Below, piece after piece: positions 30,334-40,851 of a DNA stretch of 64,000 nt. Positions within the stretch are counted from its first letter, which is position 1. Each line of letters starts with the position of its first letter. The notes beneath the pieces were generated by a model, which did no database searches, had not been told where the DNA came from, and saw only the letters and a program-made list of their open reading frames with translations. The position numbers were made by a program, and so were the translations under genes. The stretch comes from Hemileia vastatrix (Eukaryota; Basidiomycota; Pucciniomycetes; Pucciniales; Zaghouaniaceae), in contig JASXTE010000001.1 in NCBI GenBank assembly GCA_030280995.1, positions 25,917,606 through 25,981,605 of the forward strand. Reading direction: 5' to 3'.

Positions 30334-31640
30334 TTACATAAGCTGGGTTGTCAGTATCATTTGCAAAGGACTTCTGGATACTAAATCCACATTAGAATGC
30401 AATTTTCCTGCTCTATGAGTGATTTTCATTCTTCCTCTGTACTCTTGTAAAGCTAGTTTCCATCTAAACATGTGCCTATTAGGTGTTTTCATGTTTAGAA
30501 ATGATTTTACTGCTCTGCAATCTGTTATTATTTCAAACTTCTGGTCTTCCAGATAGTAATGAAGTTTCTCCAAGGCCCACACCACGGCTAAACATTCCAG
30601 TTGTGTGGTACCATACCTTAATTCTGTCTTTCTCAAGAATCAGGATATATAACAGATAACTATTTCAGATAATTTTTGATTTATTACCTGTTTTTGCTGT
30701 AAAGCAGCACCTAACCCTGTGAAGCTTGCATCAGTGTACAAGATAAAAGGTAGGGTGAAATCTGTCAGTCCCAATATTGGGGCTGACATTAAAAATTTCT
30801 TAAATTATATTAAAGGCGTGTTGTCTTTCATTATTCCAAATGAGAGCCTCATTTTTCCTAATTAATGTTTTTAAAGGAACTGAAATGGATTGGTAGTTTT
30901 TAATATACTGTCTATAATATCCAAACATACACAAAAAATTTTGAACATCTTTTACATTCTTAGGTATACAAATGCTTTTAATTTCTGCCACATTATTCTG
31001 GTCAACACAAATTTATAATCCAGATACAACATGTCCAAGTACTTTCAAGTTTTGAAATCCAAACTTACATTTCTTTAATGCAATTGTCATATTATTTTCA
31101 TTCATCTTATGAAAGACTCTCTTCAGGTGATTTAAATGTTCATCATATGTTTTTGAAAACACTATGATGACATCAATATAAACCAAAAGCCATCCTTCAA
31201 CCATTTCTTGATGAAAGACAATACCCATCAATTTTTGGAAGACTGAAGGCGCATTCTTTCGGCCAAATGGCATTCTCACATACTTATATATTCCCATATG
31301 TGTGGTTATTAATAAGTAATTTTGAGAATTTTTTTCAACAGGAATCTGGTGGTAACCTTTGTTTCCATCCAGACAGGAAATATATTTTGCTCCTTGTAAG
31401 GTAGCATGGATAGAAGCTATTCTTGGTAGAGGGTAAATATCATCCAAAGTGTATGTATTGAGAGCTCTTTAATCACTGCATAATCTTGCCTTATCTTTTT
31501 CATAAGAGATTAATACTCGTGAAATAACACAATACTTAGGTGTTGCGTCTACTTTTTCAACAATACCAATTTCCAACAACATTTTTATATTGTATTCAAT
31601 ATCTTTCCTTTTTGCAGGAGATTCTGGGTAAGGTTTCTTT
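30334..31640 (-). pseudogene. Gypsy A reverse transcriptase and RNase H
   Basis: The RT frame 31013-31447 carries ISCLDGNKGYHQIPV, YKYVRMPFGRKNAPSVFQKL and LLVYIDVIIVFS, where the catalytic YIDD reads YIDV (31166-31180). RNase H pieces at 30334-30636 and near 30740 carry LYTDASFTGLG-like, ATQLEC-like (TTQLEC) and ITDC blocks. Stops and shifts at about 30640, 30800, 31010 and 31470. Confidence 0.88.
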
Positions 31641-32165
31641 TTCAAGCTTCCAGAAAATTACCCAAGTCACAACTTAAAGTGATTTTCATCTCATGGTCTT
31701 TTACCAATCCTAGTTCATTTGAACCATGGGCAAATTCCATAGGATAAGATTTGATCAATCTCAAAATATTGTCTTCTTTAATTTTTGAGAGTTGAGGACT
31801 GAAAGAGGCATTTTGGATTTCATTGTCCAATTCTACCATTTCAGTGGTGGTTCTTCCACCTTGCAGTTGTTCCTCTCTAGGAGAAATGAAATACACTGAA
31901 TTTTCAGAAGATATCTTGAATTTTCTCTTATCACTCACGCCTATAGTGAAGCAAATGTTTGCAGGATCTACTTTAATGCCAAATTTTGTCAATAAGTCAT
32001 TGCCAATAATAAACCAATCAATGCAATTATTATTATCCATTACAACAAATTCACACACTGCTCTTACATATCCATTACTATACTTAAAGAATACAGCAGT
32101 TTTGTATTTGCCAATTGGATTTCAAACTGACCCAAAAACCCTCCAGTTCTTTGTCTGTACAGGTT

Positions 32166-34617
32166 CTAGTTTTTTTTATACTTACTTTCAAGTTTCATTA
32201 ATGTATTAATAGAAACCACACTACCTGCAGCCCCAGTGTCAAGAATGTCATTCATTTCTCTTCCACATATAATAACAGGTGCTCTGATAGGTGTTATTTG
32301 GTAAGTATCATGAGATACATCTTTAATTATTTCAGCCTCTTCAATGGAAGTTAAAGATGTATCTGTATGAGGTATAGCATCATTCAGGAACATAATATCC
32401 TGTTCTAATACAAATATCTCATGTTCATCATCACTGTAAGAAATGTTAATTTTACAATCCTCACTGGATTCCACGATCTCATCTTCATGATTACTTGGTT
32501 CAAAATTTTGCGAGGTTTCAATAACATTAATTCTTTTCTTACACATGTGACCCTTAACCCAAGGTTCATTACATTTATAACAAGTGTTATTTTCTTGTCT
32601 TTTAGGGACAAGGGGAGCTGAAGGTTTTTTATTCTCCACTGGTAACTTACTTGTAGTAGGTTTTACTACATCAACACTTTGTTTGTAATTATTATACTTG
32701 GTTTCATATTTGTGGTTTAATAATATTTCATTGCATATATTAATGAACTTAGAGGTATCTCTGATGGTTTCAGCTCTAGCTACAATAATGTCTCTAACTG
32801 ATATAGGCAACTTGTATATTTTTTTCTCTTTCCACTCATCATAATCCATTTTTGGATCCATAGCTTTCATGATTTTTATTAAATTCATTAAAAAGACCAT
32901 GGGTTTATCTCCAGTATTTGTATTATATCTGGCTCTTTCATACAATCTTTGTTGAGTGATTCTGAATTTTGGGCCACCAAATATTTTTAATTAGTGCCTT
33001 CCATTCATTCCAGGAGTAGTTAATTCCCTCACTCAATACAGATTCAAACCATAATAAGGCCACATCTTTAAATAAAGATATTAATTTTGATGTAATTTCT
33101 TCATTAGGTAAATTGTATGAAAACTTTAAGTTATAAATTCTTTGAATGAATTGTTGCCAATCAGATTTTAAATACCTGTCAAAAGAAGGGTACTGATCTA
33201 ACTTAGGCCAGTTCTTTTGGCTAGTTTTTGCTTCCCTAGCCTGAGGAATATTAAGTAATTCACTTACTTTAGAAAGATGATCATTTATTTCATCTTTTGC
33301 TGATTTTATATTCTCAGAGCCCATGACACTATGTTCATGTTCAATCATTTGTTTATCATCTGAGTGTTTCATGAAAAATGGTACTCTTTCCACATAAGAG
33401 GTATTATCTTTTATTATATTAGTATTTTTCAAAATTTTTTCTACTTCAATTTCTACTCTTTGTAACCTATCTTTTATTACAGGTACATGAGTCAAGGTAT
33501 CATTTACATTTGAAAAAGACAATTTTACATGTCCCTCTATGGTAGCCATAATATTCTGAGAGTGTTCTAACTTACTTTTTAAATTTCTAATATCAGAGTT
33601 CAATCTTTTATTTTCATTGGTTAATTCATTATTTGAATTATCAATAATTTTTAACCTATTGGCTGTTGTACTCAATGATTTTGTGAGTGTTAATAATACA
33701 CTTTCTGTATTATTGTTTGACTCTTTAGAGAACTCTTCCAATTTTTCAATTCTTAATAATAATTTACTTACTATCTTTGATTCGATTGGATTTTATTTTA
33801 AAAAATATTCAATTTTTTCTGTGTCAAACTCAGAAGACTCATCATCAGGTTCAAGATTTAATTCATATGGTTCCAATTTTATATTAATAGCATTATCCTG
33901 GTGATCAATAAAACTATTTACATTGTCCTCATTTAAAGACAAGTTTAACATATTATTATCAAATGAATAATTCTTTAGATCCTCATCAATTATATCTAAT
34001 GATTCCTTATCAATCTCATTATCTATAAGTAATTCATTGTTAGGATGATATAATTGATCATGAGAAGATGGATGACTTACCAAGGTCTTATCCCACTTCC
34101 CCTGCCTCTCCTTGCCTTCCCCCTGTAAGGGTAACTGCTGGAGCCCTGCTGTTGAGAAGGGTTGTTGTAATTTTGGGTGTACCAATCCCACTTTAATTTT
34201 CTGACTGTAATTTTTTGGTCCTCCTCTTGGACTGGAGGTGTTGCTATGGAATTGTTTGGTGCCACTGTTTGTGGTTGAGCCTTTATATCCACTAGAGCCT
34301 GGCTGACTTCTACAAATTCCTGTGCTGCCCTTTTCACCAGATTGTTTATCTGGTCTAAAATGCTATTGACTCTTATGGTGAGGGTATTCAGTAGGGTGGA
34401 GAGGGAGTGAATTTGCTCTTGTAATGTGTTTTTGGTTTTCTTTATAGATACTTGTTTTAAGAGTATTTCCCTTTCCTCCAAGGAAATTGGTGGGGTGTTG
34501 TTTATGATGGGATATTCCTGTCCCTCCATTTGAATTTCCTGAAACAGGTCTTTCAGCTCTGGGTCTTAAGTTATAAGGTTTTACCTTATTACTTACAATG
34601 TCATTTTTGTCACACAT
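32166..34617 (-). pseudogene. Gypsy A gag and protease
   Basis: The reading starts MCDKNDIVSNKVKPYNLRPR at 34617, matched by MCDNNDIVSDKAKPYSLRPR in B. The gag body (32938-34191) is Asn/Ser/Glu-rich with predicted coiled coil around ESNNNTESVLLTLTKSLS, then the capsid-like SFDRYLKSDWQQFIQRIYNL. The zinc knuckle is CYKCNEPWVKGHMCKKR, of the C-x2-C-x3-W-x3-H-x-C chromovirus form. The protease site is NDILDTGAAGSVVSINTL near 32230, continuing with pieces to about 31640. Frames change near 34363, 33790 and 32940. Confidence 0.85.
34077..34529 (-). CDS. Overlapping 150-codon leader ORF of gypsy A
   Basis: It begins MEGQEY and ends in an RG-rich tail (GKARRGRGSGIRPW). The middle is a heptad-like coiled coil (LEEREILLKQVSIKKTKNTL, LLNTLTIRVNSILDQINNL). 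It overlaps the MCDK-start gag frame in another register. The same ORF, 150 codons with the same start and end, is intact in B (47860-48312), and its protein sequence is still readable in D (54600-55041). Its sequence is better kept than the overlapping gag frame, which has a stop in A. It may be the true gag N-terminus joined by frameshifting, or a separate small protein. Function unknown. Confidence 0.6.
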   Translation of the reverse strand: MEGQEYPIINNTPPISLEEREILLKQVSIKKTKNTLQEQIHSLSTLLNTLTIRVNSILDQINNLVKRAAQEFVEVSQALVDIKAQPQTVAPNNSIATPPVQEEDQKITVRKLKWDWYTQNYNNPSQQQGSSSYPYRGKARRGRGSGIRPW

Positions 34618-35209
34618 ATTTTACGTGGAATTTATTTTTTAAAAAATTGGAATTTAGATATGAAACTTCAATGAAGGAGCTTTATCAGTATTTATCAATA
34701 CCTGAAGACAATTATATTTCTTACTTATAGGTATGAAGTGAATTTCTAAGTGCCAAAAGTCAAATATGCTTTTATGTGGTCACTTGATTTAACTGGTCTA
34801 CAATATGTAGCCATGTTTTCTTATTTAAAAAAGAAAATTTGTCAGTAAGATTCTTTCTAAATATAAAATGAATTTTTCAAACCAATAAAAGGGGATTAAG
34901 AGTCCTTTTAAAAGAAAACAATTAATCAGTTTAATTGGTTATCATCTGCAAAGATCACAAATTTAATTGGTCTATTGACAGACCCACTAATAACAATTAT
35001 ATGTTAAATTAGTGGTAAAATTGTTGATTCAATATCACAATTTCATTATATAACAGTGCTTATTTTTCTGAAATCACTATATAAGTGACCCCAACCTGTT
35101 GTAAGTATCCAAATATTTCTATAGGGATTTTATTTACTTGTAGCCTCTTTTTTGAATTTTTTACTTACTAGAAGATAACTAACAGAATTCTTGAGGAAAG
35201 GTCCCCAAT

Positions 35210-36708
35210 TGTCAGGCTGAGGTCAAGTACAGAGACTTGAACTAGCTTGAATGGTCTGTTGTCTAGAGATTTAAATAGTCCTAATAAATACTGTAGTACA
35301 AATATAATAGGTATTAAAATATAATTCAAAATAAAGGTCTCAGTAATATAATTCTCGCTAATTTTAAATATGGCTTACAATCTTCTTAGTTGGTAGAAAA
35401 ATAGATTTAAATTTATTCATATACTATTCAAAATACTCTATAAGTACTAATTGATATGTATTGTAATTGGTTTGGTTATATGGTTTAAATTGTAATGATA
35501 AAGAATGTAGAAAACAAGACCCAAAACTTTCTCCTTTTATACACATTGAGCTCCCCAATGAATCCCTTGATTTTCCAGTCCAATACACAGTTAATGACAC
35601 ATCCATCCAACAAATATACATGTTCATCAACATCCCTAGGGACCCATAACATAATTAGAAAAGTAACTACTGCCAAAATCCTGGAATAACAGGGAAAATC
35701 CATCAAAATTAAAGAATAAGTAAAAAAGAGAGTATGTGTGTATTATACATCAATATAAAAGACTAAAGAGGGAAAATTAAGGCTAATAAGAGCTTAATAA
35801 CAAGGGGGATTCACTGTAGAAATGATGGGGCTAATCCTGACATTATACAACATGAAATTCCCATTCAAAAATGACCAAAATTGACTGAGAAACCACCTAG
35901 AAACCCAAAAAAGGGCATGAGATGTGGGGTAACTACATGCAGTCCTTGGAAGGTGCTAGAACGGGTAAATGCTTGACTAATTTTAGGCAAATTTAAGTGT
36001 GGTAGTGAAATAAGGCGCCAAGAGTGAGGTTATTAATGAAATTAGTGCATATAAAGAGGGTCAATGCATTATTAATTAAGCTAGGACACTAAATAAGCGC
36101 CTGTCGCCTATTTTAGTGTGTTTCCCCACAGTGGGCGTAGAATTTGGGGTAATTATAGTGTGAGAAAGCTAACTTTTCTAAAAATGAAGCTATTCACATG
36201 GGAAAAATGCAGGCTGTATGTGGCCAGTACACATAAGCCATTTCTGGCATAAAAAACACCAAATTTGAAAAGTGTTATTTTTATGAATTTAAGTAGCCAA
36301 ATCAATAGTCCTAAATGAGAAAAATTGAACTGTCAAAGCACATTTTTAATATTCTTAAATTTATAGCGCATATAATCAACTTTTAGTGAAATAAAGCGCA
36401 TTTCTTGTTTTTTGCATAAAACAATGAAAATAACAGCTTTAAGTATACTTAAAAATTATGTAGCCTTATGATTAAGGTTCTTAAGGTTACCCTGACATAT
36501 TTCAACTTAATATTAAGTACATAAGACTTATAAAAGGTGGATATATGCATGTAAATAAGGTGTTATAATGGCATTTTTTGTGTATTATCATAATTTTACT
36601 TATGTATACTGTTTGTGTACTCTTATTTATTGTTCCCATGTATAGTTCATGTGTTTAAAATAACTTATAAGTACTTTTTACTCAGTCCTGGGTATATACA
36701 GGCTGACA
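35210..36708 (-). repeat. 5' LTR of gypsy A
   Basis: 1499 bp, TGTCAGGCTGAGGTCAAG to ATACAGGCTGACA on the + strand, with the short inverted end TGTCAG/CTGACA. Confidence 0.93.
35533..35541 (-). promoter_or_regulatory. TATA box of gypsy A 5' LTR
   Basis: TATAAAAGG on the minus strand (CCTTTTATA on +), at the same place in B (49398-49406) and, in the opposite orientation, in D (53591-53598). Position and conservation in all copies support the LTR promoter. Confidence 0.6.
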
Positions 36709-36839
36709 TCATCCCTGTCACATGTGACAATCAGACCTCAATCCTCTCATTAATCCTTGGCGCACACCCTTCACTGAGATTTAAACCATTTTATTGTGAA
36801 ATTTTAACCAGTCATGTTTTTTTCCTTCTTTTTTTATGT

Positions 36840-37146
36840 TTTCAACCTCCTCAAATCAGATGTCCACCTTCATCAAAGGTCACTTGCTTTTTGTTGATGG
36901 CAAATGAAGTAAAAAAGAAAACAAAAGGGAAAATTGACATCAATCCTGAGTAACTGGAGGAGAGGTTCAAAAGCTATCAATCAAAATATTAAAAGCCTTA
37001 TTTTTCTTTCACTTCCACTGGCTTTGGTATTGATGATTATTATTTGGAGAATGGAATTACTACTGTTTCCAAACGGCTAAATGACATGTATCTTCTCTAT
37101 GAAGAAATGGATATTCTTTTTGGTTCCCAATTTAATAGTTACTTTT
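36840..37146 (+). pseudogene. Myb/SANT-type accessory protein remnant in element T2
   Basis: MANEVKKKTKGKIDINPE is followed by a stop, LEERFKSYQSKY, another stop, and then an open stretch with TSTGFGIDDYYLENGI, KRLNDMYLLYEEMDILFG and a terminal stop. This TGFG...YEEMD...FG block is the middle region of the accessory proteins whose coiled-coil tail is seen at 1-762. It is decayed and truncated. Confidence 0.65.
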
Positions 37147-37360
37147 AATATTATAAAAAATAGTTATGTCATGAGATTCTGATAACACCATTTTTCCTTA
37201 CTGGAATCTAAAATATTGCACTTTTGGAATTTCAGATGGTAAAATAATACTGAAACCTGTGCAAAAAACATCATCACCAACATAATTTTATCACCTCACC
37301 ACCAATTCGCATTTCTAAATAAAGCTAAGTCAACAAAATTCTTTATCTGTTTGAAAATTT
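37147..37360. other. AT-rich spacer, no gene
   Basis: Nothing recognisable; corresponds in position to the 3' part of the Myb-type gene in the first copy, which has been lost here. Confidence 0.4.
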
Positions 37361-37790
37361 TGGCCATAGCCTCCCCTGAATTTTATTGAAGCTAGGGGTA
37401 GGTAACACCAAAGTTTTCCAAGTCATCAATTTTCCATGTCAGATTTGAAACTTTTGCAATACACTCCCCTGCATTTTATTGAAGTAAGGGGTGAAAATCA
37501 CCAAAATTCAATATAATTCCATAAATTAATAAATAAATAAATAAGATAAATAAAATTTACAAGTTTCAAATTAATGACAATTGCTCAAGCTAAAATGAAA
37601 AGCAAGTCTAGAAACTAAGTTTGGGACTTTCCACAGGTGTAGGTGAGATGAACCCCATGAAAGAATTTAATGTTATCATGATTAACCTTTACACAACACA
37701 AGGTCATTGGCTCATTACTTTAGTTTAGTAAATTGAAATAACAGATTTATTTATTAAAAATTTATGAAATAATATAAAAATATTTGATGA
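37361..37790. repeat. Hairpin module (two units) and shared intergenic segment of T2
   Basis: Two units with CCCCTGAATTTTATTGAAGC ... GGGGTAGG and CCCCTGCATTTTATTGAAGT ... AGGGGTG, then a segment collinear with 1380-1560. This is the strongest link between T2 and the block at the window start. Confidence 0.8.
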
Positions 37791-37822
37791 CTTTACAAAT
37801 TCCTAAACTTATTTTGAGGAAT

Positions 37823-38890
37823 CTGGAAGGATAAATGCATGGTGTAAATGTTATGTTATGCATTGTGAAATAATTAAATGTGAAATTGGGAAAAAAAGGC
37901 TCAACTTTAAAGGTCAATATCTCAGCAGCCACTGAACCAAATTCTAGTTTGTTTTCTGGAAATGAAAGATAGGCTTCAGAAGTATCTTCAGCTAACAGGA
38001 CAGTACATTTAAATAAACCTAACCCTAATGCTGAATCTTATTTTCAAAATTGCACAGAAACTTGAAAACTGATGATGAAAATTTGTACAAGAGGGAGATA
38101 AAAGCCTAGATAATCATAGGAATCTGGAAGGATAAATGCATGATGTAAATGTTATGATATGCATTATGAAATAAATAAAAGTGGAATTTTGAAAATAAGG
38201 CTCAACTTTAAAGGTCAATATCTCAGCAACCACTGAACCAAATTCAAATCTGTTTTCTGGATTTGAAAGATAGCTTTCAGAAGTATCTTCAGCTAAAAGG
38301 ACAGTTGATTCCAATAAACCTAAACCTAATTCTGAATCTGCCTCTCAAAATTGCACAAAAACTTGAAAAGTGATGATGAAAATTCCAAAAAGAGGGAGAT
38401 AAAAGCCTAGATAATCATCAGATAAGAGTTTCAGAATCCTTATTCTCTAATTATGCAATATAAAAATGTGAAATAAGAAAAGTGAAATTTCGAAAAAAAG
38501 GCTCAACTTCAAAGGTCAAAATCACAGAAACCACTGAATTTTAAATCAAACCTGTTTGTGGGAAATGAAAGATAGGCTTCAGGAGAATCTTCAGGTAAAA
38601 AAAATGTGATTTAAATAAAACTAACCCTAATTTGTTATATAAAAAATGATGGAAAAAAATTCAAATTATGAAAAAAGGCTCAACTTTAAAGGTCAATATC
38701 TCAGCAACCACTGAACCAAATTCAAATCTTTTTGTAAAAAATAAAAGATAGCCTTCAGCAGACTCTTCATTTAAAAGGAAATTACATTTGAATAAAACTA
38801 AACCTAATTTGGAGTCTTATTTTCAAAATTTTAAAAAAACTTGAAAAGTGATAATAAAAATGACAACATGAGGAGTTGAATAAGTCCACT
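37823..38890. repeat. Tandem repeat, about four units of 220-300 bp
   Basis: The first two units are about 297 bp (start GAATCTGGAAGGATAAATGC; core CTCAACTTTAAAGGTCAATA, then TCTCAGCAACCACTGAACCA; end GGGAGATAAAAGCCTAGATA). The third and fourth, from about 38421, are shorter and more divergent. No coding frame persists. Each unit has a variant of AAACCTAACCCTAAT. The array lies where the TET-like gene and minisatellite stand in the first copy. Confidence 0.9.
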
Positions 38891-40098
38891 ATTATTCAGA
38901 TATGAGTCCTGCATATATTTAAGTAACAAATTTTCATAGAAAGAAAGAGATATTAAATATACATGATAAAAGGTAGATGAAACTTACCTTGATTGAAAGG
39001 TAGAGAAAATAGAGTGAGAAAGAGTGAAGTTGGAATTTGGGGAAAATTGAATATGGAGCAAGTGAAATGCTTAAAGAATGTGCAATGTAAGTGTATTAAT
39101 GACATGGAACCAAAAAAATGTGATATAGAGATAGGGGGAATAATGACCAAGACAAGGAGGGATGAAGAGTAGGGTGATGGAGCTAATAAAAGAAAGAAAA
39201 GAGGGAGAAAAGGAAAAATGTTAATTTTAACTTTAAAATAAAAAAATAAACACTTACTAATAAAATTTAAATACAAAAAAAAACCGAAAAAAATTAAGTA
39301 GTAAATATATAAGTAAAAATGACTTAGCTGGAGAGATGAGTTGAGAAAACAATTGACTTCAAATTATTTGAGGGATGAAAGAAGAGTGGAGTAAATGGAT
39401 ATTAGTGATGAAAGAAGAAAAATAATTACTGGAAAATTATGCAATTTCATGTTCAGATGATGAAGGAAAAAAAAGAGACTTGAAAAAAGAGACTATAACA
39501 GAAAATTCAAAATCAAAGTCAATATGCAAATAAGAATAACAATTCTAAGATGAAATTCATAAGAATTCCTGAAAAAATGTCTAGAACTGGCTACAGATAG
39601 TTTAATAAGTGTTTTGAATGTGTACTTAAGGTATGAAGTACTTGAGGCTTTCTTAGAAGAAGGTAACATTTTCTGAAACTTTTTGATAAAAAAAGAAAAT
39701 ATTTTTCAAAATCAGAATCAGAATTTCAATCAGAGTCCAAGAGGAGATCAAGAGCTATGAAAGTCATTGCTTGATGTAGCTTATCACAATTTGAGAGTGA
39801 GGAAGGCATGAATTTTATACAGTAAAAAAATGTAAATGATGTAAAATGTTTTGAGTTATGAAGTGTTATGCTGCAGAGTGTTGTGTATGAGTGGAATGAT
39901 GCTGACAAATCAGTGAAATGGGACATTATGGTGAAATCAGCACTTTTGGTCAAGAAAGTGTGGATTTGAGTAACATAAGTGACTTATTTCATTTTGAAAT
40001 CCACCAGTGTTGGGGCTAGTGTTTTTTGGAAATCTGTACTTAAATAAGTGTGGATTTGGTAAAATTTAAGTGCAGATATGCCAGAACTTACACCCCCT
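38891..40098. other. Right part of T2: shared spacer and terminal region
   Basis: 39320-39530 is collinear with 4390-4615. From there to the right TIR no gene is recognised and no transposase block is found. The last 250 bp contain several copies of an AAATC(A/C)(A/G)CACTT motif in both orientations (for example near 39934, 39960, 40052), also present at 26119 and 26184 near the left end. Confidence 0.6.
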
Positions 40099-40680
40099 AT
40101 TATATAGAAACACTGAATAGAGGGTGTCAAGAACAAAAAGCTGCAATAAATTGAAATGTATTTCAGTGACCTTCATTCCTGAAATCCAAGATAACTCATT
40201 TTGATTTCACATTTCAAAATAGTTTCAACTAATTGCTTTATTAGAACAATATTTAGGCAACATATAAAAATTTCATCAACATAAATAGGTATAAAGCAAT
40301 TAGTATTTGTAGAACTATTCCAAAAAAAGAAAGGATCAGTGTCAGTGGGTTGTCTAGAAGAATGAAGAAAAATATACAGATGTAAAAGAAGAAGAAGAAG
40401 AATTGAAAAGACAACTAACTAAAACTAAAAAGATATCAACAACAAATAAGAAGAAATAAATGATTTTTAACAACTTTTTGACACAAGAATTTTATTTAAT
40501 TCAAGTAAGTAATAATTTTTTCTCTCTACTTTAACAAAAAAAGTATATGAAGTTTAACTGCTGTTAAAGCAACCTTGTATCTAGATATAGTTCTTATTTT
40601 TAATAGTATTTAAAAACACTGTAATAAAATTGATAGAAAAATATGTAAAGATGTAAAGTTTAAAAACAACATAAAGAGAA
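40099..40680. other. Spacer between T2 and LTR E, no gene
   Basis: AT-rich, with a short GAA run near 40388. Nothing else recognised. Confidence 0.5.
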
Positions 40681-40851
40681 AGTCAGCCTAGATATACCCA
40701 GGAATGAGTAAAATAAGCATACAAAATTTTCTAGACACATACAATAGGCATGTGAAAAATATTTAAGTGTATAAAATATGTATAAAAAAGTGAAATAAGT
40801 CATATATTTTAGTATATGCCATTAAAATACCATGAATGCATACAGATACAC

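Larger units (their letters stand above)
26258..36708 (-). mobile_element. Ty3/gypsy chromovirus element A, TCATC duplication
   Basis: LTRs of about 1.5 kb lie at 26258-28566 (3', enlarged by a nested LTR) and 35210-36708 (5'). Perfect TCATC duplications flank the element (26253-26257, 36709-36713). Inside, on the minus strand, are leader, gag, protease, reverse transcriptase, RNase H, integrase and chromodomain. A G-rich polypurine tract (GGGTGGGCGAG) precedes the 3' LTR and a TGGGGACC-type primer site begins two bases after the 5' LTR. The LTRs differ by roughly a tenth of positions in the parts I compared, so it is an old insertion. Confidence 0.93.
26088..40098. mobile_element. TIR element T2 (second copy of the Myb/TET-type block), split by gypsy A
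   Basis: Left end AGGGGGTGTCAGTTCTGG at 26088; right end CCAGAACTTACACCCCCT at 40098, its inverted match. ATT flanks both ends (26085-26087 and 40099-40101). Taking out gypsy A (26258-36708 and one TCATC) leaves about 3.55 kb. The interior is collinear with parts of 1-4615: Myb-type gene remnant, hairpin module, shared intergenic segment and the spacer like 4390-4615. The TET-like and transposase genes are missing or unrecognisable, and a 297-bp tandem repeat occupies their place. Confidence 0.8.

Noticed and set aside
37990..38030. Telomere-like CCTAACCCTAA
   Set aside because: Only one unit of the tandem array has two perfect telomere-type repeats; other units diverge at the motif, so it is chance within the array.
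26088..40098. Starship-type giant element
   Set aside because: No tyrosine recombinase gene is seen; the large size is explained by nesting of gypsy A in a TIR element.
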